From the NCBI GenBank assembly GCA_018816905.1, contig JAHIVB010000002.1, forward strand, positions 115,672 to 179,671: a DNA stretch of 64,000 nt, read 5' to 3'. The notes beneath the pieces were generated by a model. It saw only the letters and a program-made list of their open reading frames with translations, did no database searches and was not told where the DNA came from. Both the position numbers and the translations under genes were made by a program. The stretch is from Bacillota bacterium (GTDB taxonomy: Bacteria > Bacillota_I > Bacilli_A > Izemoplasmatales > Hujiaoplasmataceae). The number at the start of each line of letters is the position of its first letter. Position 1 is the first letter of the stretch. Below, in pieces: positions 9,094 through 17,136 of this stretch.

Positions 9094-9612
9094 GTACATG
9101 TTCATGTGAAATGTTCTTTTTTTATAGAAGCCTTCTTCTTCCATTGTCTTGACATATTCAAATCCCAAACTTAATAGAAGAAAATTGCTTTCAGAATTAC
9201 CTTTCTCAGTATATGCAGAAACCTGTAAAAGTTTCATCTGATTGAACCCGTATGTCAGAACCGCTTGTAAAGCTTCTTTCGTATATCCTAGTCCTTGAAA
9301 GTCTGGATGTGTAACATATCCTAGTTCACATACAGTAAAATTATCCTCGAATTGCCATAAAGAAACCGTTCCGATCAATTGATGGGTCTTCATTTCTTCC
9401 ACACCCCACAAGAGCCATTTGGAGTCTGAAATACCTGTATTGATTTTCTCGATGTATTTCACCGTTTGTTCTACTGTCTTTTCAATTTGAACGTCGATAT
9501 GCCGATTCAAGAATTCGTTTCCACGAATTTGAAATAACTGTAAAGCATCTGATTCATTCAATCTTCGAAGCAGGAGCCTATTCGTCTTTAGAACTGGTAA
9601 ATTCAGGTTCAT
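9079..9612 (-). CDS. RimJ/RimL-type GNAT acetyltransferase
   Basis: About 177 residues. It starts LNLPVLKTNRLLLRRL, the usual N-terminus of the RimJ/RimL group (LxTeRLxLRxl). The acetyl-CoA site is PDFQGLGYTKEAL (family R/Q-G-x-G-x-A), followed by NSESNFLLLSLGFEYV, where these enzymes read NxaSxrvlEkxGF. Such proteins acetylate ribosomal N-termini, tRNA-related or small-molecule amines; this one is not specific enough to name. The ATG at 9612 follows GAAGGTGATGCA; an earlier in-frame start at 9630 has no ribosome site. Confidence 0.8.
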   Translation of the reverse strand: MNLNLPVLKTNRLLLRRLNESDALQLFQIRGNEFLNRHIDVQIEKTVEQTVKYIEKINTGISDSKWLLWGVEEMKTHQLIGTVSLWQFEDNFTVCELGYVTHPDFQGLGYTKEALQAVLTYGFNQMKLLQVSAYTEKGNSESNFLLLSLGFEYVKTMEEEGFYKKRTFHMNMYKKNH

Positions 9613-9687
9613 TGCATCACCTTCTGTCACTGTTTCATTATAACATATAGAAGTAGAAAATAATTTTTTAAAAATTTTTTAAATTAG

Positions 9688-9708
9688 GTATTGTGTTTTA
9701 CACAGTAT
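9688..9708. promoter_or_regulatory. Palindrome, probable PadR operator 1
   Basis: TGTGTTTTACACA (9692-9704) is a perfect 5-bp-arm palindrome. With the outer bases it follows the pattern TAnTGTGnnnnnCACAnTA. The same pattern occurs 33 bp downstream (centre 9698 against 9731). A weak promoter reads TTGTGT (9691-9696), 17 bases, TATTCT (9714-9719), so this box covers the -35 region. Confidence 0.6.
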
Positions 9709-9720
9709 CATGTTATTCTT

Positions 9721-9741
9721 TTAGTGTGCATTGCACAGTAA
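9721..9741. promoter_or_regulatory. Palindrome, probable PadR operator 2
   Basis: TGTGCATTGCACA (9725-9737) is a perfect palindrome. Extended to 9721-9741 it pairs at nine of ten positions with the same outer pattern as operator 1. It ends just before the AGGAGG site of the PadR gene, near the likely transcription start. Two like boxes about three helical turns apart suggest cooperative binding of PadR dimers (inference). Confidence 0.6.
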
Positions 9742-9751
9742 GGAGGATATT

Positions 9752-10075
9752 ATGAATTCACAATTCAAAAAAGGAATCATTGAAATGTGTGTCATGGGTC
9801 TCATCTCTCAAAAGGATATGTACGGATTCGAAGTGATTGAAGCAATGGCAAAAGAATTCGATGTCAATGAAAATACAGTATATCCCATTCTCAGAAGGCT
9901 AACGGCACAAAATTATTTTGACACTTACCTTGAGACAACTGGAATTGCGGCTCCAAGGAAGTATTATACGATTACAAAAGAAGGGTCACAAAGGATGAAT
10001 GAATACAGAGAAGAATGGACAACATTTCTCCAAGGGGTATTCAACATTATAGGAGGAAATCATAATGAAAGATAA
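9752..10075 (+). CDS. PadR family transcriptional regulator
   Basis: A 107-residue PadR-type winged-helix repressor: LISQKDMYGFEVIEAM is helices 1-2, ENTVYPILRRLTAQNYF is the recognition helix (family xGtlYpiLkRLexxGl), and APRKYYTITKEGSQRM is the wing (family grrRkYYxlTxxG). Short members carry one C-terminal dimerisation helix, as here. The start is the ATG at 9752 with AGGAGG six bases before it. It overlaps the next gene, which encodes a HAAS-domain membrane protein; PadR plus HAAS/DUF1700 is a common stress-sensing pair. Two palindromes in its promoter make autorepression likely. Confidence 0.9.
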   Translation: MNSQFKKGIIEMCVMGLISQKDMYGFEVIEAMAKEFDVNENTVYPILRRLTAQNYFDTYLETTGIAAPRKYYTITKEGSQRMNEYREEWTTFLQGVFNIIGGNHNER

Positions 10076-11027
10076 GTATTTAAACGAAATAAGAACAAGG
10101 TTGGAAATTTATAATATCTCTCCAAGTGAATTGAATGAGATCATTGCAGATTTCGAGCAAATGTATAATGACGGAGTCGACAAAGGGTTAAATCATGACG
10201 CTATCGTCGATTATTTGGGTAGCCCAGAAAAATTGGTTCGTGAGTTAAGCGAAAACTATACATTGAAGACAGAAGTTCATTCAGGAAAAAGAAACCGGAT
10301 TGTCGCATTGATGCCTTTCATCACTACTGCTGCTTTCATGCTCCTAGGATTCTTGGCAAATGCATGGAACCCAGGTTGGTTGGTTTTCTTACTCATCCCT
10401 GTTGTTGCTATCCTTGTGAATGTGAAAGAACGCGGTTTTGAAAAACTGACTGCACTATCACCATTCATAGCAGTTACATCATTCATACTATTAGGAGTTT
10501 ATCTAGATGCTTGGAATCCTGGATGGCTAGTATTTTTCATTATCCCAATATTTGGAATGTTGACAAGCAGAAATTTTTGGAAATCATTTGGATTTATTGC
10601 AATGATTCTAATCACTTGTGGCATCTATTTATACATAGGTTATACCACTGGTCAATGGGGAAGAGGAGCTCTTGCTTTCATCCTGTTGTTCATATACGGA
10701 GTTTTGACAAGGGGAATCCAAGTTTCATTCAATTTTAAAAAAGATAAAAACAGTATTTGGGTTATCCTCACTGTCATATTGACAATCGTTATTTATCTTT
10801 TGTTCGGATTTTTATATGATACATGGGCTTATTTATGGATGGCATTCCTTTTGATACCTATGGTAACTATCATTACAAATGTGAAGGACAAAAACAGAAT
10901 TGTAGCTTTGATGCCGTTCATATCCACAATCATCTTCTTTTCACTCGGTTTCTTCTTCGGGTGGTGGACGCTTTCCTGGCTTGCATTCTTGTTAATTCCT
11001 GCTGTTGCAATCCTTAAAAATGCTTAG
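10065..11027 (+). CDS. HAAS (DUF1700-like) domain membrane protein with five tandem two-helix repeats
   Basis: Residues 1-65 form the HAAS-like helical domain (NEIRTRLEI...LNEIIADFEQMYNDG...YLGSPEKLVREL), usual in partners of PadR regulators. The rest is about ten transmembrane helices built from five copies of a two-helix unit of about 45 residues: helix, xAWNPGWLVF-like turn, helix, then a short basic loop. Copies 1 and 5 are closest (RIVALMPFIT and RIVALMPFIS starts); copies 1 and 2 share AWNPGWLVF; copies 3 and 4 have drifted. The gene overlaps the padR 3' end by 11 bases, with AGGAGG inside padR. A membrane-stress role through PadR is inferred. A terminator follows. Confidence 0.75.
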   Translation: MKDKYLNEIRTRLEIYNISPSELNEIIADFEQMYNDGVDKGLNHDAIVDYLGSPEKLVRELSENYTLKTEVHSGKRNRIVALMPFITTAAFMLLGFLANAWNPGWLVFLLIPVVAILVNVKERGFEKLTALSPFIAVTSFILLGVYLDAWNPGWLVFFIIPIFGMLTSRNFWKSFGFIAMILITCGIYLYIGYTTGQWGRGALAFILLFIYGVLTRGIQVSFNFKKDKNSIWVILTVILTIVIYLLFGFLYDTWAYLWMAFLLIPMVTIITNVKDKNRIVALMPFISTIIFFSLGFFFGWWTLSWLAFLLIPAVAILKNA

Positions 11028-11051
11028 AGAGGCAAAATTGCCTCTCTTTTT
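11026..11051 (+). terminator. Rho-independent terminator after the PadR/HAAS operon
   Basis: AGAGAGGCAA and TTGCCTCTCT form a 10-bp hairpin with almost no loop beyond the AT centre, followed by TTTTTT. It overlaps the TAG stop codon. Confidence 0.85.
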
Positions 11052-11161
11052 TATTGTTCCATACATGAATATCATTTTTTAATTGGAACATTGGCTTGAA
11101 AAAAACGCGAAATTATGCGAAAATAGGAGAAGGTTTAAATCAAGACGGAACGGAGAATCTC

Positions 11162-11710
11162 ATGGTAAGCATTTTTCAAATATTCCTAGTATTCTTGAAA
11201 ATAGGAGCTTTTACTTTTGGTGGAGGACTTGCGATGATTCCGGTCATCAAAAGAGAAATTGTCGACAAGGGTTGGATTAATGAAGACGAATTGTCAGATT
11301 ACATTGCTGTTGGTCAAACTGCTCCTGGCATGATCGCGGTCAATATCGCAATTTTAGTCGGAACTCATTTAAAAAAATGGAAAGGTGCGATTGCTGCAGT
11401 TCTTGGTGTCATCCTCCCTTCTTTAATCGTGATTACCTTAATCGCTTCTTTCTTGAATGAATTTAACACCATTCCTCTAGTTCAGTCCGCATTGAAGGGA
11501 ATCATGTTGGTTGTCATTATCTTACTTGCATTTGCGCTCTTTGACATTGGTAAAAAAGCTGTCAAGAACGTCTTTTTGCTAGCCTATGCATTTTTCTGTT
11601 TTGCAATGCTTTATTTTTTCTCTATTCCGACGTCTATCGTTATATTGTTTTCAATTCTCATTGGCTCGGTTCATGCATACGTGATTTACCGGAAGCAGGT
11701 GAGAAAATGA
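11162..11710 (+). CDS. Chromate transporter (CHR) N-terminal-type half
   Basis: A single-CHR-domain membrane protein of about 182 residues with five to six hydrophobic segments. Family motifs are present: FTFGGGLAMIPVIKREIV near the N-terminus (FGGGxAMxPxxxxxxV) and GQTAPGMIAVNIAILVG (GQxxPGPxxxNxAxfxG). Short-chain CHR proteins work as pairs encoded by adjacent genes, as here with the next gene overlapping by ATGA. They export chromate, but in anaerobes the natural anion is unknown. I start at the ATG 11162 (GGAG nine bases upstream) because translation from further up has no ribosome site. Confidence 0.85.
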   Translation: MVSIFQIFLVFLKIGAFTFGGGLAMIPVIKREIVDKGWINEDELSDYIAVGQTAPGMIAVNIAILVGTHLKKWKGAIAAVLGVILPSLIVITLIASFLNEFNTIPLVQSALKGIMLVVIILLAFALFDIGKKAVKNVFLLAYAFFCFAMLYFFSIPTSIVILFSILIGSVHAYVIYRKQVRK

Positions 11711-12240
11711 TTATGCTATTGCTTGTTTTTATGTACGTCGGTTTGTTTACAATCGGTGGTGGAATGGTCGCCATTCCTTTGATATTGCAAGAAGTCGTTT
11801 CAAGAGGTTGGATATCTGAACCAACATTTTATTCGATGGTCGCAATCGCTCAGTCCACTCCCGGACCAGTCGGAATCAATGTGGCTACTTATGTTGGTTT
11901 TGAAATGTATGGAATCCCAGGTGCTTTGATTGCATCCATCGGTTTTGTGTTTCCATCTTTTGTCATTGTTTCTTCACTTGCGTCGCTTTTGAGGAAATAC
12001 CGTTCAAGCAACCTTGTAATTCATTGGTTTTATTACATTAAAGCCGCAATTATTGGTTTAATCGGATATACTCTTTTTAAGATGGCACAAGTAATTGTAT
12101 TCCATACCGATACTTATTTTCATGTCGAATGGAAAGAACTTGTCCTGTTAGGAGTCCTTGGAATCATTTTCTATATTTTAAGAAAAAAACCGTGGATTGT
12201 TATCTTGATAGGCGCTGCTCTGGGAATGATCTTTTTATAA
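11707..12240 (+). CDS. Chromate transporter (CHR) second half
   Basis: A 177-residue single-CHR-domain protein, partner of the preceding gene. It carries FTIGGGMVAIPLI (10-25) and AQSTPGPVGINVATYVG (about 55-71), the same two motifs as its partner, and ends with three hydrophobic segments. The two halves probably insert in opposite orientation and form one anion transporter (known for short-chain CHR pairs; inferred here). It starts in an ATGA overlap, with AGGTGAG before it, and ends ten bases before the gamma-glutamyltranspeptidase-like gene, so the three genes form one operon. Confidence 0.85.
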   Translation: MIMLLLVFMYVGLFTIGGGMVAIPLILQEVVSRGWISEPTFYSMVAIAQSTPGPVGINVATYVGFEMYGIPGALIASIGFVFPSFVIVSSLASLLRKYRSSNLVIHWFYYIKAAIIGLIGYTLFKMAQVIVFHTDTYFHVEWKELVLLGVLGIIFYILRKKPWIVILIGAALGMIFL

Positions 12241-12250
12241 GGAGAATAAT

Positions 12251-13864
12251 ATGTTTGACTTCATGAACAATGAATATCCGTTTCCTTCCAAAAGAAACGT
12301 CGTATATGCCAAAAACGGGATGGTGGCGACTTCGATGCCACTTGCATCTCAAGCAGGCCTTGAGATATTAAAAAAAGGCGGGAATGCCATCGATGCGGCA
12401 GTTGCGACTGCGGCTTGCCTCACTGTCGTTGAACCGACCTCGAATGGCATCGGCGGAGACGCTTTTGCGATTGTATGGATGAATGAGAAATTATACGGAC
12501 TCAACTCTAGTGGTTATTCACCTGAAAAATTGACTTTGGATGTATTAAAAGAAAGAAACATAACTGAAATTCCTCGGTTTGGATTCATCCCTGTAATGGT
12601 CCCTGGAATTCCAGCGGCATGGGCAGAACTCAACAAGAGATTTGGTAAACTGTCATTGCTAGAATGTTTGGAACCAGCAATTAAATACGCAACCGAAGGG
12701 TACCCAATATCTCCTACCTTGGCTCACCACTGGAATAACGCTTATAAAATATACCAAAAAAATTGTACTTCCTCAGAATTCTCATCCTGGTTTGAAACCT
12801 TCGCTCCAAACGGACGTGCTCCTCAGGAGGGAGAACTATGGAAATCCGTCGATCATGCAGAAACCTTGAGACTCATTGGTAAAACGAATGCAGATGCATT
12901 TTACAATGGAATCTTAGCCGATAAAATAGAAACTTTTTCTTTAAAATACAACGGTTTGATTCGAAGAGAGGATTTGATGAAATTCAAGCCAGAGTGGGTT
13001 GACCCCATCTCTGTCAATTATAAGGGATTTGACGTTTGGGAGATTCCGCCCAATGGACAAGGCATTGTTGCCCTACAAGCATTGAAAATCATTGAGAATA
13101 TCGATGTATCCAAAATGTCCGATTCTAAACGTCTTCATACCCAAATCGAAGCGATGAAACTAGCATTCAAAGATGCACAAACTTATATCGCTGATCCAAA
13201 ATCAATGAAACTCGATTATCTTTCTTTATTGGATCCAAATTACTGCTTGAAGCAATCAAGAAAAATTTCTTCAACTGCATTAAATTTTGAAGATATTTTG
13301 CCCTTTGGAAGTGGCACAGTATATCTCGCAACCGCCGATAAAGAAGGAAATATGGTTTCATATATTCAGAGCAATTACATGGGATTCGGTTCCGGACTTG
13401 TCGTTCCAGGAACCGGAATCGCTCTTCAAAACCGAGGACATAACTTCTCGCTTGATAAAACACATCCTAATTGTCTTGGACCAAGGAAAAGAAGTTACCA
13501 TACCATCATTCCGGGATTTCTGACAAAAAACGATAGAGCCATTGGTCCCTTTGGCGTGATGGGTGGTTTCATGCAGCCGCAAGGTCATATGCAAGTCATT
13601 ATGAATTCCATTGATTTTCATATGAATCCCCAATCCGCATTAGATGCCCCAAGATGGCAATGGTTGGAGAAAAATAGAGTCGCGATGGAAAATTCATGGA
13701 GTCCGGTCGTCCTAGATGAATTACGCAGTAAAGGCCACGAAATTATCGTGTTGTCTGATTTGTCTTCTTTTGGAAGAGGAGAAATCATCTGGAAGGATCA
13801 AGAATCCAATATCTACATGGGTGGATCCGAACCTCGTTGTGACGCCACCGTTTCTTGTTGGTAA
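12251..13864 (+). CDS. Gamma-glutamyltranspeptidase family protein (cytoplasmic YwrD-like type)
   Basis: A 537-residue Ntn hydrolase of the GGT family. Motifs: GGNAIDAAVATAACLTVVEPTSNGIGGDAF (near 38-68; only the general pattern is quoted), the autocleavage and nucleophile site GSGTVYLATADKEG with Thr356, and late motifs GGFMQPQGHMQV and GGSEPR. In E. coli Ggt the site is TTHY; here the second Thr is Val while the nucleophile Thr is kept. No signal peptide is present, so it should act inside the cell, unlike secreted Ggt. Substrates may be glutathione-like or gamma-glutamyl amides, or cephalosporin-type side chains. AGGAG lies at the usual distance. It is the third gene of the CHR operon. Confidence 0.85.
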   Translation: MFDFMNNEYPFPSKRNVVYAKNGMVATSMPLASQAGLEILKKGGNAIDAAVATAACLTVVEPTSNGIGGDAFAIVWMNEKLYGLNSSGYSPEKLTLDVLKERNITEIPRFGFIPVMVPGIPAAWAELNKRFGKLSLLECLEPAIKYATEGYPISPTLAHHWNNAYKIYQKNCTSSEFSSWFETFAPNGRAPQEGELWKSVDHAETLRLIGKTNADAFYNGILADKIETFSLKYNGLIRREDLMKFKPEWVDPISVNYKGFDVWEIPPNGQGIVALQALKIIENIDVSKMSDSKRLHTQIEAMKLAFKDAQTYIADPKSMKLDYLSLLDPNYCLKQSRKISSTALNFEDILPFGSGTVYLATADKEGNMVSYIQSNYMGFGSGLVVPGTGIALQNRGHNFSLDKTHPNCLGPRKRSYHTIIPGFLTKNDRAIGPFGVMGGFMQPQGHMQVIMNSIDFHMNPQSALDAPRWQWLEKNRVAMENSWSPVVLDELRSKGHEIIVLSDLSSFGRGEIIWKDQESNIYMGGSEPRCDATVSCW

Positions 13865-13869
13865 AAAAA

Positions 13870-13902
13870 TAATGAAGGTCCAAATTCTCTGGACCTTCAT
13901 TT
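13870..13902. terminator. Bidirectional terminator between convergent GGT-like and gpmA genes
   Basis: AATGAAGGTCC and GGACCTTCATT form an 11-bp stem with a loop of about 8 bases. It has an A-rich left flank and a T-rich right flank. Confidence 0.85.
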
Positions 13903-13905
13903 TAT

Positions 13906-14595
13906 TTATGTTAGATAATAATGTTTGATTGGTTTGAGGTTGATCTCGTCAAACTCATACACCAAAGCTTTACCGGTAGGAAGTTCCAAGTCCATGATAT
14001 CTTCATCTGAGATATGATCGAGAAATTTGATGAGGGCACGAAGACTGTTCCCATGTGCGACAATCAGAACTTTCTTTTTTTGTTTAATCAGTGGCAGAAT
14101 ATCGCTTTCCCAATACTCAACGACTCTTTTTAAAGTGTCTAAAAGATTTTCAGTGGTTGGAATTTCATCTTGATCTAAATTTTTATATAAAGAATCATTT
14201 CCTGGATACCTTGGGTCGTTTTTTTTCAGACCCGGTGGTCTTGTGTTTAAACTTCTTCTCCACAATTTAACCTGATCTGCGCCATAGATTTCAGCGGTTT
14301 CTTGCTTGTTCAATCCTTGAAGCGCACCATAATGGCGCTCATTTAATTTCCATGAATAAAAAATCGGAACCTCTTCTGATAATTCTGCAAGAATGAGATT
14401 TAATGTTCGGTTAGCTCGTTTGAGGACACTTGAGAATGCAACATCGAAGGTTAAACCAGCCGATTTCAATGTTTTTCCTGCAGCAACGGCCTCTTTGATG
14501 CCGTTGTCGGATAAATCGACATCCGTCCATCCTGTGAATTTATTTTCTAAATTCCAAATACTTTCTCCATGTCTCACTAATACAAATTTGATCAT
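13906..14595 (-). CDS. gpmA: 2,3-bisphosphoglycerate-dependent phosphoglycerate mutase
   Basis: A 229-residue histidine phosphatase superfamily enzyme that interconverts 3- and 2-phosphoglycerate in glycolysis. [10 protein letters not shown] (6-15) holds the phosphorylated His. [15 protein letters not shown] (about 85-99) and the paired Arg (WRRS) are dPGM-specific. [13 protein letters not shown] (about 183-195) holds the second His. Length and C-terminus match the dPGM type. The ATG has AGGAGG about six bases upstream and lies 12 bases after the dehydrogenase stop codon, so the two are cotranscribed, linking lower glycolysis with D-lactate formation. Confidence 0.95.
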   Translation of the reverse strand: MIKFVLVRHGESIWNLENKFTGWTDVDLSDNGIKEAVAAGKTLKSAGLTFDVAFSSVLKRANRTLNLILAELSEEVPIFYSWKLNERHYGALQGLNKQETAEIYGADQVKLWRRSLNTRPPGLKKNDPRYPGNDSLYKNLDQDEIPTTENLLDTLKRVVEYWESDILPLIKQKKKVLIVAHGNSLRALIKFLDHISDEDIMDLELPTGKALVYEFDEINLKPIKHYYLT

Positions 14596-14607
14596 GAGTC
14601 TATCCTC

Positions 14608-15645
14608 CTAAAAACAACGTTTCTTATTTTGATGGTGGCACTCATATGCTGCTCTGCCATCCATACATTGGTAACAAATTTCATTCGTTAATTTATCATC
14701 GTTAAAATATTCATCCAAATTGTTCATCGTCGTTTGGGCAATGTTCGAGAGTGCTTCTTCCGTCAAAAATCCCTGATGAGAAGTAATGATGACATTTGGA
14801 AGTGAGACAAGAAGGGCGAGCACGTCATCCTTGATGATGGTATTTGAAAAGTCTTCAAAAAATAATTCAGCTTCTTCTTCGTAAACATCGAGGGCTGCGC
14901 CTCTGATTTTACCGTTTTTTAACCCATTCAGAAGGGCGTTGCTCTCAATCAAACCACCTCTGGAAGTGTTCACTATCGTGACGCCTTTTTTCATTTTCGC
15001 AATCGACTCTTCGTTAATGACGTGTTTTGTTTCTTCTGTCAATGGGCAATGAAGTGAAATAATGTCACTCTTTTCAAATAATTCATCCAAAGACACGTAG
15101 TTCACATCCAAATTTTTGTTCGGATACAAATCATACGCAAGGACATTCATTGAAAATCCTTTTGCGATATTGATGAATATCTGACCGATTTTACCAGTTC
15201 CGATAACGCCAATGGTCTTTCCTGCCATATCAAATCCAACTAGTCCGGAAAGACTGAAATTGAAATCTCTAGTTCTAGTATAGGCTTTATGAATTTTTCT
15301 GTTAATGGCTAGAAGCAATGCAAAAGCGTGTTCCGCAACCGCATTCGGTGAATAAGCGGGAACACGTACGATGTGTAGTTTCTGAAAAGCCGCTTTGACA
15401 TCGACATTGTTGTATCCAGCTGACCGCATAGCGACTATTTTTACCCCGAGTTCATGTAACTGATTGATGACTGGAGCAGTAATTGAATCATTGACGAAGG
15501 CAACGACGCCATCGCATCCCTTTGCTAGTTGTGCGGTATTTTCAGAAAGTTTGCTTTCGAAGTATTTGAATTTATAATTTTGATTGACTTGATTAAAGTA
15601 TTCTTTATCATAAGGCTTGGTATCAAAAAAAGCGATTGTTTTCAT
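14608..15645 (-). CDS. ldhA: D-lactate dehydrogenase (D-2-hydroxyacid dehydrogenase family)
   Basis: A 345-residue NAD-dependent dehydrogenase of the LdhA type. The Rossmann loop is TIGVIGTGKIGQIF; the catalytic Arg is in VNTSRGGLIE, the Glu in ALDVYEEEAE and the His in ITSHQGFLT. FDTKPYDKEYFNQVN at the N-terminus is typical of fermentative LdhA. It reduces pyruvate to D-lactate, regenerating NAD+. Oddly, the C-terminus adds a Cys/His-rich tail (CYQCMDGRAAYECHH, then C) not usual in LdhA. The start is the ATG at 15645 with AAGGAGG. It precedes gpmA in the same operon. Specificity for lactate rather than another hydroxyacid is likely but not proven. Confidence 0.85.
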   Translation of the reverse strand: MKTIAFFDTKPYDKEYFNQVNQNYKFKYFESKLSENTAQLAKGCDGVVAFVNDSITAPVINQLHELGVKIVAMRSAGYNNVDVKAAFQKLHIVRVPAYSPNAVAEHAFALLLAINRKIHKAYTRTRDFNFSLSGLVGFDMAGKTIGVIGTGKIGQIFINIAKGFSMNVLAYDLYPNKNLDVNYVSLDELFEKSDIISLHCPLTEETKHVINEESIAKMKKGVTIVNTSRGGLIESNALLNGLKNGKIRGAALDVYEEEAELFFEDFSNTIIKDDVLALLVSLPNVIITSHQGFLTEEALSNIAQTTMNNLDEYFNDDKLTNEICYQCMDGRAAYECHHQNKKRCF

Positions 15646-15774
15646 TATAATCCTCCTTGATTCTTGTTCTGATTTCATTATATCATGGGTTGATGACTGA
15701 AATCAGGAGGGTGCTCATGAAAACGTTCTTGAGTTTGTTCTGCTCTTTCAAACGTATTATACCACCGTCCTATT

Positions 15775-15832
15775 TCTTTTGTCGATGAGCTTCGCTGATT
15801 CTATTGACAAAAGAGAACAGAAAAACTAAACT
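15775..15832 (+). promoter_or_regulatory. Promoter of the C69/glycerate kinase operon with inverted repeat
   Basis: TTGACA (15804-15809), a 17-base spacer and TAAACT (15827-15832) form a good sigma-A promoter. A 9-base inverted repeat, TCTTTTGTC (15775-15783) and GACAAAAGA (15806-15814), covers the -35 box and could be an operator (inference). Confidence 0.6.
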
Positions 15833-15864
15833 GGTGATAGAACACTTATATATGGAGGTTGCTT

Positions 15865-17136
15865 ATGTGCGATACGTTATATAAAAAAACAACATCAGGT
15901 TTCTTTTTTGCAAAAAATAGTGATCGTTCACCGAATGAGCCAAATTTGAGCCTATATATCCCGAGGATGACACACGATTCCAGCCAACTGGAATGTACCT
16001 ATATTACAATAGATCAAGTGAAAGAAACCAATGCCGTCTTATTAATTAAACCATCTTGGATGTGGGGCGCGGAAATGGGCATCAACGAGTTTGGTGTTTG
16101 CATTGGGAATGAAGCGGTATTCACAACCTCCAGAACTTCAAAAAAAGAGGCCTTGACAGGTATGGATTTGTTACGACTTGGATTGGAAAGAGGTTCTAGT
16201 GCAAAACAATCGCTTGATACGATAATCGAACTGCTTGTCAAATACGGCCAAGGTGGAAATTGTGGGTTCGATAAGCATTTCTATTATGACAACTCTTTTT
16301 TGATTGCGGACAAGTCTGATGCTTTTATTTTGGAAACCAGTGGAAAAGAATGGGTATACAAAAAAGTGATTAGCGAAGGCAATATTTCTAACCGACTCCA
16401 AATGGAGAGGACCTACGATAACTCATCCAAAGGAGAAGGATTTAATTTCTCCAAGAAACGAACAGAACCTATATTTACTTTTTTTTCTCAGTCTTCGAAA
16501 AGGCAAAAATGTGTGATGGAAAAAATCAAACCGATAGATTCCAATTTCCTTGAAACAATCATGGATACATTGAGAAGCCATGAAATAACAAACAGAGAAT
16601 CTCTCTACAAAAAGGGTAGCATGGGAAGCGTGTGCATGCATAAAAGCTTGTTGGGAGATCATACGACTTCAAGTATGATTGTCGATTTCGAGGGTAAAGA
16701 ACCTGTCATTTGGTTGACCAGTTCATCGACGCCTTGCCTAACTCTTTATAAACCCGTGTTCTTTGGTTCTACCGAAAGTGTCGTATTTAAGGATGAGCCA
16801 TCGGCTTATGAATATTGGCTAAACCAAGAATACCTTAAAAGAGCCCTCTATGCAGATATTGTAAACCATGATTTGTATCTTTTAGATATGTCAAAGCGTC
16901 AATCACAGATGATTTCACTCGTTCACAAATTAACTAAAAATGCGAGTCGAGATTTGAAAATAAAAACTCAAAATGAATGTCTAAAAATAGAAACAGAATG
17001 GCTTGTCAGGTATCTTGATGCCATCAATAAAATGAAGTCAGGAACTCAAGTAACGACCGGCTTATGGAAAAAGATGAACAGCACTCTCGGTAAACACCCA
17101 TTTGAAAGAACACTGGAAAAGAGAGTAGAAAAATGA
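15865..17136 (+). CDS. C69-family Ntn hydrolase (dipeptidase/secernin-like)
   Basis: A 423-residue peptidase-like protein that starts Met-Cys-Asp-Thr; removal of Met exposes Cys2 as the N-terminal nucleophile of C69/PepD and secernin-like hydrolases. FAKNSDRSPNEPN (about 14-26) is the conserved FxKNSDR region, and WMWGAEMGINEFGVCIGNEA (near 64-83) matches the family (WGAEmGxNExGVxIGNEA). The C-terminal 120 residues are mostly helical. It probably cleaves dipeptides or a related amide; secernin-type function is unknown. The ATG at 15865 has GGAGGT seven bases before it; starting there leaves Cys at position 2, as chemistry requires. It overlaps the glycerate kinase start by ATGA. Confidence 0.8.
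   Translation: MCDTLYKKTTSGFFFAKNSDRSPNEPNLSLYIPRMTHDSSQLECTYITIDQVKETNAVLLIKPSWMWGAEMGINEFGVCIGNEAVFTTSRTSKKEALTGMDLLRLGLERGSSAKQSLDTIIELLVKYGQGGNCGFDKHFYYDNSFLIADKSDAFILETSGKEWVYKKVISEGNISNRLQMERTYDNSSKGEGFNFSKKRTEPIFTFFSQSSKRQKCVMEKIKPIDSNFLETIMDTLRSHEITNRESLYKKGSMGSVCMHKSLLGDHTTSSMIVDFEGKEPVIWLTSSSTPCLTLYKPVFFGSTESVVFKDEPSAYEYWLNQEYLKRALYADIVNHDLYLLDMSKRQSQMISLVHKLTKNASRDLKIKTQNECLKIETEWLVRYLDAINKMKSGTQVTTGLWKKMNSTLGKHPFERTLEKRVEK

Noticed and set aside
12251..13864. Secreted gamma-glutamyltranspeptidase
   Set aside because: No signal peptide or lipobox is present; the cytoplasmic YwrD-like type fits better.
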